Assembly (NCBI GenBank): GCA_029378245.1
Contig: JARKIF010000022.1
Coordinates: 868,001-932,000, forward strand
Length of the DNA: 64,000 nt
DNA from: Roridomyces roridus
Lineage: Eukaryota > Basidiomycota > Agaricomycetes > Agaricales > Mycenaceae
Reading direction: 5' to 3'
Below, one piece after another: positions 54,615 to 64,000 of this stretch. The position numbers were made by a program, and so were the translations under genes. Positions within the stretch are counted from its first letter, which is position 1; every line of letters starts with the position of its first letter. The notes under the pieces were generated by a model, which had not been told where the DNA came from, did not search any database, and was given only the letters and a program-made list of their open reading frames with translations.

Positions 54615-54763
54615 GAAGCTTTGAGGTGTCCGAGGCACGAGGGCTCCACGAAAGCGTGTTTGCGGATCAGCGGTGTCACCAGTGACATCACTTCTTCTCT
54701 TCCGCCACCTCGCACCTCTCCTCTCCTCATCGGCGTCGTGACCCTCGGTGGCGTTTCTTTTCC
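54613..54763 (+). repeat. Repeat A, copy 2
   Basis: 151 bp copy of 53289-53439. Confidence 0.85.
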
Positions 54764-54801
54764 CCACCCTCCTTCCCTCTCATCAATATTAACCGTTTCC
54801 A

Positions 54802-54893
54802 CTAACCTTTACTAACCAAATATTCTACTGACCTTTACTAACCAAATCCTCCACTAACCTTTACTAACCAGAGATTCTACTGACCATTACTAA
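54802..54893. repeat. Short tandem repeat, about four 26-30 bp units
   Basis: Units of the form CTRACCTTTACTAACCA followed by a variable 8-12 bp, four copies. Confidence 0.8.
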
Positions 54894-55091
54894 CTACTCA
54901 CTCCATTAACAGCCCCTAAACACACCGGCCGCGTTGTGTTTATTGCTTGCTCTGCCGTTCTTCTGCTGCGTCTGCTTTGCGCCGCTGCAGTTCCCTCCTC
55001 TTCAGCATTGATTCAACATTCCTTTTGCAACTAACCATTTTTACTTACAGCTTTGACCAACATGGGTTCGGAGACATGCCCACCCGCCCGG

Positions 55092-55253
55092 GCGCGCGGG
55101 AACCCATGTTGCGTCGGGAAGCCGGGGTCGCCAGCCGGGTGTGCGGCGGCCTCGGCCTCCTCCCATTTTGTGCGTCTCTTTTCCTCGTCACATTCTCATT
55201 CCATTCTGACTGGTCTTCTCGCGATCCCTGTGACTGAGCGCAATCCACAAATC
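55092..55253 (+). repeat. Repeat B, copy 2
   Basis: 162 bp copy of 54453-54614. Confidence 0.85.
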
Positions 55254-57070
55254 ACAGTCCAAGAGCAAATTAGACTCACCTTACTTCACTACACACTCTT
55301 TTCGACGTAGACCTCATTCTTCTTGCGAGCGAGTGGGTCCCGTAACCATCATACGTCTCCTTTGGTCCTTCGGGTGGTGATGGGCACGGCGTATGATCCT
55401 GATGACAGCTTTGTACATGTTTGGCTCCGAATCAATGCTTGTCTTCCATGTTCCACGGTTTATCTCATTCCACATTGACTCTACCACCTCGCTGCATACA
55501 CAAAATATGTTCAATGTGGTCATATAAAGTTGGCCCAACCAAAAAATCCGCATCCTCGAGCCGGGATCTCACATTATTCCCCTGATATTGCTTAACACCG
55601 ATTCTCTCCCAAAGAACGGCCCTCTCTTGCATCAACATACACTTCTGTCTCATCCATGAGGTTCGAAAACTCCATTCAAACGATTCTGAGGGGTAACGGA
55701 GCCTTTCGACGACCAGGGGGGCGCTTTCTCGACTCCCAGAGGGGTGTGGATCAAATCGGGGTAAATGTGGTACTTTTGTGAATTGGGCCGATGTTACCCT
55801 ACTTGTGTGGTTAGAAATGGGTTACAGGAGTACTAGCTATCTCGAAAGACATGAATCAGGTCAAAAATGTGCCCCCTCAAGTCGAGGCGCGGCTCGAACC
55901 CACTGCGAAGCCAAATTAATCGAGGAATGTGGAGGCCCATAACTTTTCAACGCTTGCAGGAAATTTTTAGGTCTTGCAGAGTCATTTGTAGAGAAAAGAT
56001 GTATCAGTCGCGTGGACTCAAGGGCTTATGGAAATACGTGCTCTGGAGTACTGAATCCATTTGCTGTACAGCTGTATTTTAATCTAACGGTGAAATTTCA
56101 AAGAGCCGGATAGTCCACACCATTTTTTGGAACATTTGAACACCTTTTGTCTACTCAGAATTTTTTTAATGTGTGAGGAACGCAAGCTATGGGCCTCGGA
56201 AAGTTGGAACACAGCCGCTCTGCGAACCAAACATAGACAAAGCTGCCATCAAAATGACAGGGCATGCCCATCACCACTTCGGGAAGCCGGACATACGCGG
56301 GCTTGCTGTCGTTCTTGATGCATACCTAGACCACGACGATGGGAGCGAGGCGGAATAAAAATGGGTCGTAGACGTACCAGAACGAGCTTCTCAGGATCAT
56401 ATTTTTGGGGGCCTAGAGCTTCGGTGAGCGCTGCGTCGAGATTGTCGATCGCAGGAGCGAAAGGGTGGATGAGCTCGGGCCTGTAGTCTTATCAGTAAGC
56501 TCAGACGCGGGGAACGGCCGGCATCTATCTCACCAGCTCTCGTCGTACAACCAGAGCATAGTCGAGCATTTCGAGCAGAAGTTTCGCTCAGACGACGCGA
56601 TCCGCTGTTTCGGAGTGTCACGGTCGACCGTCGAGGAGGGCCTGGTACACGCTGCGGGTCTGTCAATTCGAGACGCCCGCCTCATCAGCGAGGCCTACCT
56701 GATGTGCTCCTTGCCTTCTTCAATCTTTAGAGTCTCCGAATGGCCGCCCAGATTGATAGATCCGCCGGGCCCAGCCACTTTGCGACATATCGAGCAGAGG
56801 CAGAGCTGCGACGGTTCAGTGAGTGACTCTGAGTCTCTCAAGCGACGTCAGGCACCTGGTACGGCACCGGCGTACTGGACTTGAGACTAAACTTGACTAC
56901 GCCGCAGTGACAGCTTCCCCTGAGCAGCGCTCCGTCGGTGGGCATGATGGTGGTGTGGAGTCAAGGTCGGTGCGTGGCACGTGCCCCTGGTCCGTGCGCC
57001 ATCACCGGTGATCGTTATCAGAGATTGTCCGCTTCGTCCCTCCCTCCTCCTTCCTCCCTCATCTCAACCC
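55254..57070. other. No recognised gene
   Basis: A minus-strand frame at 55314-55653 (RLEDADFLVGPTLYDHIEH and WNEINRGTWKTSI in two frames) looks like a decayed coding fragment but matches no family I know. A 139-codon plus-strand frame at 56465-56884 is polar and unrecognised. Neither is called. Confidence 0.35.
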
Positions 57071-57420
57071 GGCTACTTCCACGACCCACAAAACAGCCCC
57101 CCCACATCGACCCCTCCAGTCAACAACGTCGACCAAACATCGAAACAGTGGACGAACCCGATCTCTCCGTCACCGCCTCTCGAACGCAAAGCCTCCTCTG
57201 CGAAGAAACGGACTCGGAGTGGAAAGAAGGCCAAATCGCAGGCGATTCTCTGGGCGGGAGGCAGAGAGGACCGTGCAGGGAGAAGGGGAGGAGGTTGGGG
57301 ATCGGTAGAGGTGCGTGCTTTCTTCTTCGGCGTTTTGCCGCTCGTACTCACCCAATCTCCGACAACAGTACCATTTGATGTATACACGGCTTAGTAGGCT
57401 CAGGCCAGAAAATGAACTCA
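57071..57420 (+). pseudogene. Decayed partial copy of the CCDC137-like gene
   Basis: The translated blocks PTSTPPVN and RKASSAKKRTRSGKKAKSQ parallel SSSTPPVD and RKASSAKNGSGKKTKADAL of the gene at 41169-42028. Similarity continues past its stop into the 3' UTR: tctccgac[a/c]acagtaccatttgatgta is found at 57355-57380 and at 42074-42100. The central block (KPKEFL..RRLNDI) is missing. It is a truncated duplicate, not a processed copy of the whole gene. Confidence 0.65.
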
Positions 57421-58149
57421 AGGCTACTATTATCTTCTCCCCTCCACGGCTCGCCCAGCCGTCTCGTCCATTCAAGTTAGATTCACTCTCAGCGAGGAGT
57501 GTGTACCCGTGCTGCCTGTCGTTTGCCGCCAAAGTTCCTGCTTCAGGTGTATTGACCTCCCTACCACTCACGTCAAGCGCCAGTTCAGGTGCTGCGCTCG
57601 TTCGATTTCGTCAAGACACGTACCTTGGCGTCTGCTACGGTTCAAATGTTTGTGTTTCGATAAAATGACAGTCGAGTCCATTCTGCAGCGCGGTGCGAGA
57701 TTTTACGTCGGTTCCGGATCGAGTCTACTCTCGAACGAGCTCGCAACGACTTGCTTTGGTGTACGGTGTGACTGTCGCTACCGCCTGTTATCTTACAGAT
57801 ACAGGACTTCTGGGAAAGCCTCCTCTTAAAACAGAGCGCCGTCCAAGCATTCAATGTGTCGGACCTTCGATATTTTCGACATCGGCAGGATCAGACTAGG
57901 CTTCAAGCGCCCACGGAAGATTTAAGAGATGTTGGCTCCTGGAGAAGTAGTAGACAGCTGAACAATTTCTCCGGTCCTAAGTCTCGTAAATGTCAATGTG
58001 GGTCATCCTCCACTTCCATTCCATTTTCCTTCGTCCACAACTGACATGCGTGGTGGCTGGAACTCCAAGATTTGGATCACCTCCGTGTCAATCGCAGCTC
58101 GACGCCTTTAAAAGGCCCCCGTACGTTCGGTGCTGCTCAGATCGAGAAA
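57421..58149. other. Intergenic
   Basis: No gene or repeat is seen beyond the promoter side of the next gene. Confidence 0.4.
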
Positions 58150-58834
58150 TGGTCAACTTTCTACAGAACATGACCGCTCTCGCGAGCGCCGTCACACTCT
58201 GCACAATCTTTGACTACAAGGGCAGCGTTTTGACTATCGACAGAACCTCGGGGGCTAACAGCGACGCTGTTACCGCTACGACCAACTCGGGGGCGACAAC
58301 TCAGCAGGTGAGGGTCTGGCTGAACACGATTTTCTCAAATGCTCATCGTAGCCATGACTGGCAGTGGTTCATGATGCCGCAAGCCACCACCGACACGTTC
58401 ATGTTCCGAAGCCTTGCCGACTCGATTGCGTTTTTGAGCTATGCCGCAGCAGCGGTTCCGATCCCTGGCCATTCACAGCTCGTCGTGTCCGATTCTCACC
58501 CCACTGTGTGGAAGATGGTTGCTGTGGCCGGGGGATCGACTGTCAAGTGGGTTTCCCGGCTAATCGATGAAATTTCTTTCTGACGGGTTGGACCTGGAGC
58601 TTGATAGACACCCAGTCGAACGACGCCTTGACTAGCTGGGCGAATGCCGACCCTTCTTGGCTGGCGACCAATACTCCGGTCAGTGTCATTCCATCTTGTC
58701 TGTGGTCCAGGCTGAATTGGGTCCAGCTCACGATGGAACCTCTCAATTCGCCGGAATCGTTTACGCAGCAGTTCACTATTTCGTTGTGTACGTATTCATT
58801 TCTACTCCTTGGATCGAGTTTGAATACTGCGTAG
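58150..58834 (+). CDS. Beta-trefoil-like hypothetical protein
   Basis: The start MVNFLQNMTALASAV leads to CTIFDYKGSVLTIDRTSG, then across an intron (about 58308-58352) to HDWQWFMMPQATTDTFMFRS and HSQLVVSDSHPTVWKMVAV. A GTGGGT..GGAG intron (about 58546-58597) leads to LIDTQSNDALTSWAN. The 40-50 residue rhythm with W-x-M/W-x-W motifs suggests a beta-trefoil carbohydrate-binding fold, like the gene at 43476 but not closely similar. There is no clear signal peptide. The last exon is uncertain: the frame can end at 58834 or switch at a GTCAGT donor near 58679. Function unknown. Confidence 0.5.
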
Positions 58835-58839
58835 CTTGA

Positions 58840-59711
58840 AGGCCGAGCGTTGGCATTGAAGTGGAATCAAACGCATTTCGGGGAATTCTACATCGTCGGA
58901 GTCAGCTGGCCAACACCAGTATCTCCCACATGTACATAGTATCAATGTATGGCTTGTTCAAAAGAAACTTGACTGCTATAGCACTTAGGAGTTGAAGTGT
59001 TCAATTAGACGCGGAGTAAGTAGTTTGCCACAGACAGTCTGATTATTCGGCGGGCAATTCGGCACAGCAAACGAGAATTCCCTTGGTTGCGTCAGAGTGC
59101 CTATCAACTTTTGAAAGTTGGACCAAACCACGTCAGAGCATTGGGATTGGGCTAGGCGCCTAGTAGTAGTAGGATGGCGCCGGCTCAGCAGAGAACCATT
59201 CATCTCGTCGCCTTTCCCTTTTTGTAAGAAGATCTTTACAGCTTGAATACAAGGGCAATGCAGGTTGAACGTAGATCTTCTGATACGATAGCCCTTGTCG
59301 GCGCCATTTCAACTAATTTGAACCAACTAAGCGCCGTCTGATGGTTGATCATGAATGTGTCGAAAGTACTTTGTATGTAGAATAGCCTCCGGCTTGTAAT
59401 GTACCTGAGGAATCATTTCCCTTGTCGCCAAGTGCTGCGAGTTATCTTTCAATTCGATTCCATCCGGAATCGCCGGGTTCTCCTATCCACTTGCTCCAAA
59501 ATCTCATCTATGCTAGACAAGTCGAACGCCACCATCTCATCCTCTCATGAAACAAGAATCATTAGCAATCGTACAGATAGGATGCATGCAGTCAAAACAA
59601 ATACTAGATGGGGAGGAATCGTGCTGTACTCTAAGATGTGTAATATGTAATTGTAAGTATGTCTTCGTCGATACATGGGGACCTCTCATCTCAAACGCGC
59701 CTGCTCACAGC
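58840..59711. other. Intergenic
   Basis: Convergent 3' ends of the trefoil-like gene and the permease. No gene is seen. Confidence 0.4.
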
Positions 59712-61470
59712 TCAAATCCCCTCGGGGTGGGGACCAAGAGCAGCCCGACGCTCCTCAAGGTCGATAAGATCCGCATCACGGCCCTTGGTCTCGGGGATGA
59801 GGAACGTGAAGGGGATGGCGAGGACGGCAATGCCGAAAAAGAGCCAGAGAACGCTCTGCGTGCCGACGTCGGTGCTCATGACAGAGACGGCGAGCGAGGC
59901 GATGATGGCACCGCACTTGCCGCAGGCAGCGGAGAGACCGTGGCCGAATCCACGGACACGGGTAGGGTAGACCTCTGCAATCTGAGACTAGGGCTGCGCA
60001 AAAAAAAAGAAGAAGGAGAGATTAATCACCTGCAGGGATAACAAAGGTGGTCGTGTTGGCACCAAAGTTGAAGAAGAATTGCAGGAGGATGAAGTAGGCG
60101 ATGAAGCCGTGGTTGTTCTTCTGCAGGGCCCTGAATTTACCGGCCATGATGGCGAAGAGGAGGGCGTTCATGCACAAACCCATAATCTGAATCTTCTTGC
60201 GGCCGAGGTACTCGATCGTGAAGAGCGTAAAGTAGTAACCGGGCAGGAAACCACCGATGGCGATAATGATGTTGGCGACACCCTGCTGCCAGATGTACTC
60301 CCAGGGATCCTTGGAGTTGGCGAGACCGAGGGCGGAGATGAAGATGGACTGGTTGAGCGAGATACCATAGAAGATGATATCGAGGAGGAACCAGGACATG
60401 GTCGTGCCAATGAGGATCTTCATGTGACGCCACTCGGAGAAGTAGTCGCGGGCGTCGCGCCATGCGGCGGCCTTGGCAGCGCGGGCAGCAGGGACACCGC
60501 CACCGGCAACGGGAGCCTCAGCCTCGTGGCTGCCGGCATCTGAGTCGTAGGCACCCTTCTCGTTAGTGGGGGGCGAACTTGATGCCAGCGACCTTGCCCT
60601 GGGCGATGAGATTAGGGTCCTCACGCGCGGCCTGGACACCCTTCATACGGGTCGACTCGGTCATCAGCATACGCTGAACGATGGTGATGATGGCAGGAAT
60701 CAGGATGAGACCGGTGTAGATACGCCAGACGGAGTCGAGCTGGCCGGTGTGGTGGTGGTAGTAGACACCCTTCTTGTAGATGGCCATGAGGATGATGAAG
60801 ATGAGGGCACCAATGAAGGCACCCCATCCCTGCATGGCGAAGATGAAGGTGACCATGGTGCCGCGGCGGCGGAGGTTGGCGCGGTCTGCAACGACAGACG
60901 CGGACATGGGGTAGTCGCCACCAATACCGATACCCATGATGGTCCGGAACACGGTGAGATAGGTGAAGACGCCTTTGCCGAGATGCCGAGGCACAGAGAT
61001 GATGAGAATGGTAGCCACAGTGGTGACCATCATCTCGATACCGTAGACAGCTTTGCGACTAAAGACATCGCCAGCGAGACCGAAGCCAATCTGGCCGACG
61101 ACACATCCAATGTTGACAGCAGCCTTGAGGACACCGCCCTGAAGCGGGATGTTGGGGACGGTACCTGACAACTTGCCATTGATGACAAAGTTGAGGATGA
61201 CGACGACCAAGTTAATGTTGAACAGGTCGTAGGCGTCGATGAAAAACCCGGCTGAAGGCGGTCTTGGTTAGAAAAGGACGAGGTAAAGCGTCAAAGGAAC
61301 GCACTGGAAGCGATGAACAGCAGCTTCAGCTCGGGCCAAGTGAGCTTCCAACGGGACTAATCAAGCGGTCAGATTATTTATATAGGTGTGAATACCTCTC
61401 GAAAGCATACCTGGTTTTCCTGCTCAACTTCTGCGAGGTGGCTCTCGTCGTATGCGTCAGCGGAGGCCAT
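59712..61470 (-). CDS. PHO84: Inorganic phosphate permease, PHO84 type (MFS), with frameshift
   Basis: Start MASADAYDESHLAEVEQ (ATG 61468-61470), two 5' introns, then IDAYDLFNINLVVVILN with the classic D-x-Y-D-L-F helix of phosphate:H+ symporters. FRTIMGIGIGGDYPMSA is the family signature. A loop near 60568 is followed by TMSWFLLDIIFYGISLNQSI, GFLPGYYFTLFTIEYLGRKK and FFFNFGANTTTFVIPAE/V. The last intron (59975-60029) joins to YPTRVRGFGHGLSAACGK and ...FLIPETKGRDADLIDLEER, ending at 59712. A run of six G (plus strand, 60568-60573) breaks the frame between KFAP and TNEKG; five would keep it. This is a homopolymer error or a true null allele. Otherwise it is a complete plasma-membrane high-affinity phosphate transporter. 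Confidence 0.88.
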
Positions 61471-61522
61471 TGGTGTTACTTTGAGGGATGAGATGAAGCG
61501 TAGTGACACATCCGAACTGTGG

Positions 61523-61528
61523 TATATA
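61523..61528 (-). promoter_or_regulatory. TATA box of the phosphate permease gene
   Basis: TATATA on the minus strand about 53 bp before the start codon. Confidence 0.55.
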
Positions 61529-61529
61529 A

Positions 61530-63263
61530 ACAAACGGCCATGATTAACGCACGTTCGCCCTGTGACCGGAGACGTGCGGTGTCCCGAATAAACTCATAAT
61601 GAGGGACAGCAATCTGTCTAAAAATCGGGGTCCCTGAGCGAGCCCAATCGACTCAAAGCGGCAAATATTCCGAAAAAAAAAGGCTGCACTCAAGATGTGC
61701 TGTTTCAGCCTCAGTAGTTCAAAGTGGGATTTTTCCATCCAGATACACTAGTTGCCACTGAGGAAGAGACTCTAAATTATCAGCATCAAGAATCCAAAAA
61801 TGGACTGCGGTATACATCAGCGGTTACGCCAACGGTTGTCTGGAGCGAGCTGAGAAAGGCGCAGAAGGGACGGAAGGTGGGGCGCAGAAGGCGGATACAG
61901 ACGGAGAGTCGGCGTTTCGGGAGTCGGTCGACGCTGGCATGTCATAAAAACCTACTGACAGTAAATACTACGATGTGATCATGTGAAGGAGCGGCCACCG
62001 ACCTTGGCCGTGTGCCTTAACTTGTGGCTGGATGAAATCACGCTTGTAACAATGTGATTGCATCCCGGACCTACAAACATAAATCAAGGACGTCAGCTGG
62101 CGAGATGGATGGGGGAAAGGCTGGAACATGCGTCGGCTCGAACACCTTCGCCACTATTCATATGCAAAGACGAAGAAGCCCACTTCAAAAAGCTCTCAAG
62201 GATCAAAGGACCGCACTGCCTTGTGCTTGGAAGTCACTCAGACTGTCAGCCAATAGCGAATAGCACCGCAGACAGCCAAGACAGACAAATCGGAAGACAA
62301 TTGTATAGATGCACGGAACACGCAAGAAGTGGCACGAGGTACTGGACGCGAGAGATGCAGGAAAGAAACGATGAGAGATCTTTACCATGGCTGTAGGTTC
62401 AAGAGAACCGCGGGCGCCACAGCGCAAGGGAATCCAGAGCGAATCCAAGATTCCAGCTAGGTGAGCCCGTCCGGCAGCGTACTCTCGAGGAGAGGGCGGA
62501 AGCGGAGCCGTCCGATCCCAATGGCCAGTGACGCCCGTGCGACTGTAAGACATCTCAGATCTACTATCGAATCGCTGCAAACGGAGAGGATCAGCGTAGA
62601 TCAGCGTCCAGGTACGTGCCATCGTGAAGAGCAAACAAGTGGGAGGATAAACGAGGCAGTGTTTGTTGGCGATCATTTTTTCCCGCTCTCCGACTCTTCT
62701 CAATGTTACGTCTGCACGTGCGATCGGAGAAAGATTCGCTTCCGTTTTTATTTCTATTTCAGTGGGAGGGATTTTAACGGAGATGATCCTAATAAAAGTT
62801 TCCGCAGTTCGGTCGCTCACCGAGGATCCATATCCATAAGCACTCCGAGACGGAGTATCGCGTTTCCGGACTTCGAGCGAAGTAGCAGCCGTGTGCCGCC
62901 TTGATGTTCTGGAAGCTAAGCAGACGGGCTAGAGTGTTCCAGTGTACCTGTTTGCATGAAATGATGATATAGTGAGGGAGTTCACACTGAATCACCGGTG
63001 TATTCACCATCGCACTCCACAGGAAATTCACATTGTTCTTTCGATCAAGCTATCCGATCCTCCTCGTCAGCCAAACTCCTCCACTTACCAGATGAAAAGA
63101 ATCACGTACAAAACGAAACAGTGAACCCCTAGACAGCGATAGTTACCAGGATATCTACCCTTACTCAACTTTCAAGAGGTAGGGATTCACACCGAAGATC
63201 ATAAAACACCGCCGATGTATTGTAATTAAGAGTACGTACCTTAATCGAGCATGCCCGCAGTAT
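61530..63263. other. No supported gene
   Basis: Overlapping frames on both strands at 62200-62900 have similar quality (plus MASDARATVRHLRSTIES, minus MARTWTLIYADPLRLQRF), so no strand can be chosen. No RNA or repeat is seen. Confidence 0.35.
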
Positions 63264-63990
63264 TTACTCTGCTCTCCCGGGTACAATCACCTTGACACAA
63301 GCGTTGTTAGCTGAAGGCTCGATCTCCCAACCCACCGTCGAAATGCGCTGCGCGGGACACAAAGTTGAGACGTATCGCCGTTCGTCGAAATCGGTAACTG
63401 CGAACGGGATGGAGAGCTCACCTGCTTGGTCGATGACGGGATGCCACGACGAGTCCGCGCGCAATCCCGCGTGGAGAGCCACGATCACCAGGCTGCTGGG
63501 TAGGGAGGTAGATTTTGGAGTGACCGTCCAGAAAAATGCGGATGGTTCCGGAGCCACAGGATGCTGGGCTTGTATACTAGAATACAAAAGGTCGGGCGGT
63601 TTCTGTGTAATCCATGGTGATCCCACTCTCTACAACTTTGCTGACGCTGGGACCGAACATGATGATGTCCAAGTTGGTGTTGGGGAAGAGCAGTGCGAGT
63701 TCTCCAGAGCTGGATGGATGAAAAATGAGTAACAGGGGGAGAAATGCAACGTTGAGACGCACATGCGCAGGAAGGTGAGCTCATCCTGAAACGCGTTTAG
63801 ATTAGACGGTGAAACGATAGCGACGACGTACCTCTGCGCCAATGTAGTGCACAGTTAACGAGCGTCTGAATTTAGAATTGTGAACGGGCGCGATGCGGGT
63901 TTTGAGGCATGCATAGACAGCTAACGGCAAGTGGAGGAGGAGAACCGCGGGTGAGGTGATGGGTAGTCCACGCTATCGTAATAGCTGCGA
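63264..63990 (-). pseudogene. MSS51-like C-terminal domain protein, 5' end outside the window
   Basis: On the minus strand from the window edge: AVLLLHLPLAVYACLKTR and SLTVHYIGAE, an intron, DELTFLR, a GTGCGT..CCAG intron, then SGELALLFPNTNLDIIMFGP, CGSGTIRIFLDGHSKIYLP, and VIVALHAGLRADSSWHPVI followed by LSIPFAVTDFDE, ending at 63264. This order (H-x-IGAE, elite-like LLPN, FGP, CGSG, NAGL-like HAGL, IPFAVTD) is that of the MSS51/MYND-associated C-terminal domain found in many Agaricomycete proteins. Two lesions: an in-frame TAG between PFVF and YTSPAS (near 63590) and a one-base shift between YLPTQQ and LVIVALHAG (near 63500). Probably a decayed gene. Confidence 0.65.
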
Positions 63991-64000
63991 CAAGAGCCAA

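Noticed and set aside
53289..54763. Repeat A pair as LTRs of one retrotransposon
   Set aside because: The copies lack TG..CA ends, no gag/pol remnant lies between them, and repeat B has its own interleaved pair.
60566..61168. 200-codon plus-strand acidic frame
   Set aside because: Antisense to the phosphate permease.
62203..62820. 205-codon minus-strand frame as a gene
   Set aside because: A plus-strand frame of equal plausibility overlaps it, and neither shows known motifs or clear splice structure.

Overview
The window is nuclear DNA of a mushroom-forming basidiomycete (Agaricomycetes). Genes carry many ~45-60 bp GT..AG introns, are strongly split, and belong to families typical of that class: multi-intron cytochrome P450, DUF6534-type membrane protein, glyoxal-oxidase-like copper radical oxidase, GH71 alpha-1,3-glucanase, NB-ARC/TPR STAND receptor, PHO84-type phosphate permease, MSS51-like C-terminal domain protein. 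No bacterial operon structure, rRNA, confident tRNA or CRISPR array is present.

Layout. 1-4.1 kb: the 3' part of an O-fucosyltransferase-like gene and a complete P450. 4.4-12.9 kb: a DUF6534 membrane-protein gene on the minus strand, cut in two by a 7.1 kb Ty3-type LTR retrotransposon with 167-bp LTRs that differ at one base and a 4-bp GTGG target duplication. 13-16.9 kb: gene-poor, with one hypothetical gene and the start of a small secreted protein. 17.0-31.6 kb: a nest of transposons. A LINE of about 7 kb, flanked by a perfect 17-bp target duplication and ending in poly(A), holds a 1.41-kb MULE-type non-autonomous DNA element (9-bp duplication) inside its reverse transcriptase, and a 6.15-kb chromodomain LTR retrotransposon (5-bp duplication) just before its zinc knuckle. 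The LINE itself sits in a minus-strand hypothetical gene.

32.6-48.3 kb: GH71 glucanase, a mariner-type MITE, a copper radical oxidase gene broken by a 258-bp tRNA-derived SINE and by a frameshift, a CCDC137-like nuclear protein gene, a secreted beta-trefoil-like protein and a large STAND (NLR-like) gene. 48.3-57 kb: gene-poor repeats, including a second mariner-type MITE, GCGGTA-rich low-complexity DNA, minisatellites and a tandem unit with conserved ends and unrelated cores. 57-64 kb: a decayed partial copy of the CCDC137-like gene, a second beta-trefoil-like gene, a phosphate permease with a homopolymer frameshift, and an MSS51-like gene with a stop and a frameshift.

The main theme is transposon invasion of host genes. 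Removing each insert plus one target duplication restores an open frame in the DUF6534 gene, the oxidase and the LINE, which gives exact insertion boundaries. The transposons keep very long open frames, whereas several host genes have single-base lesions.
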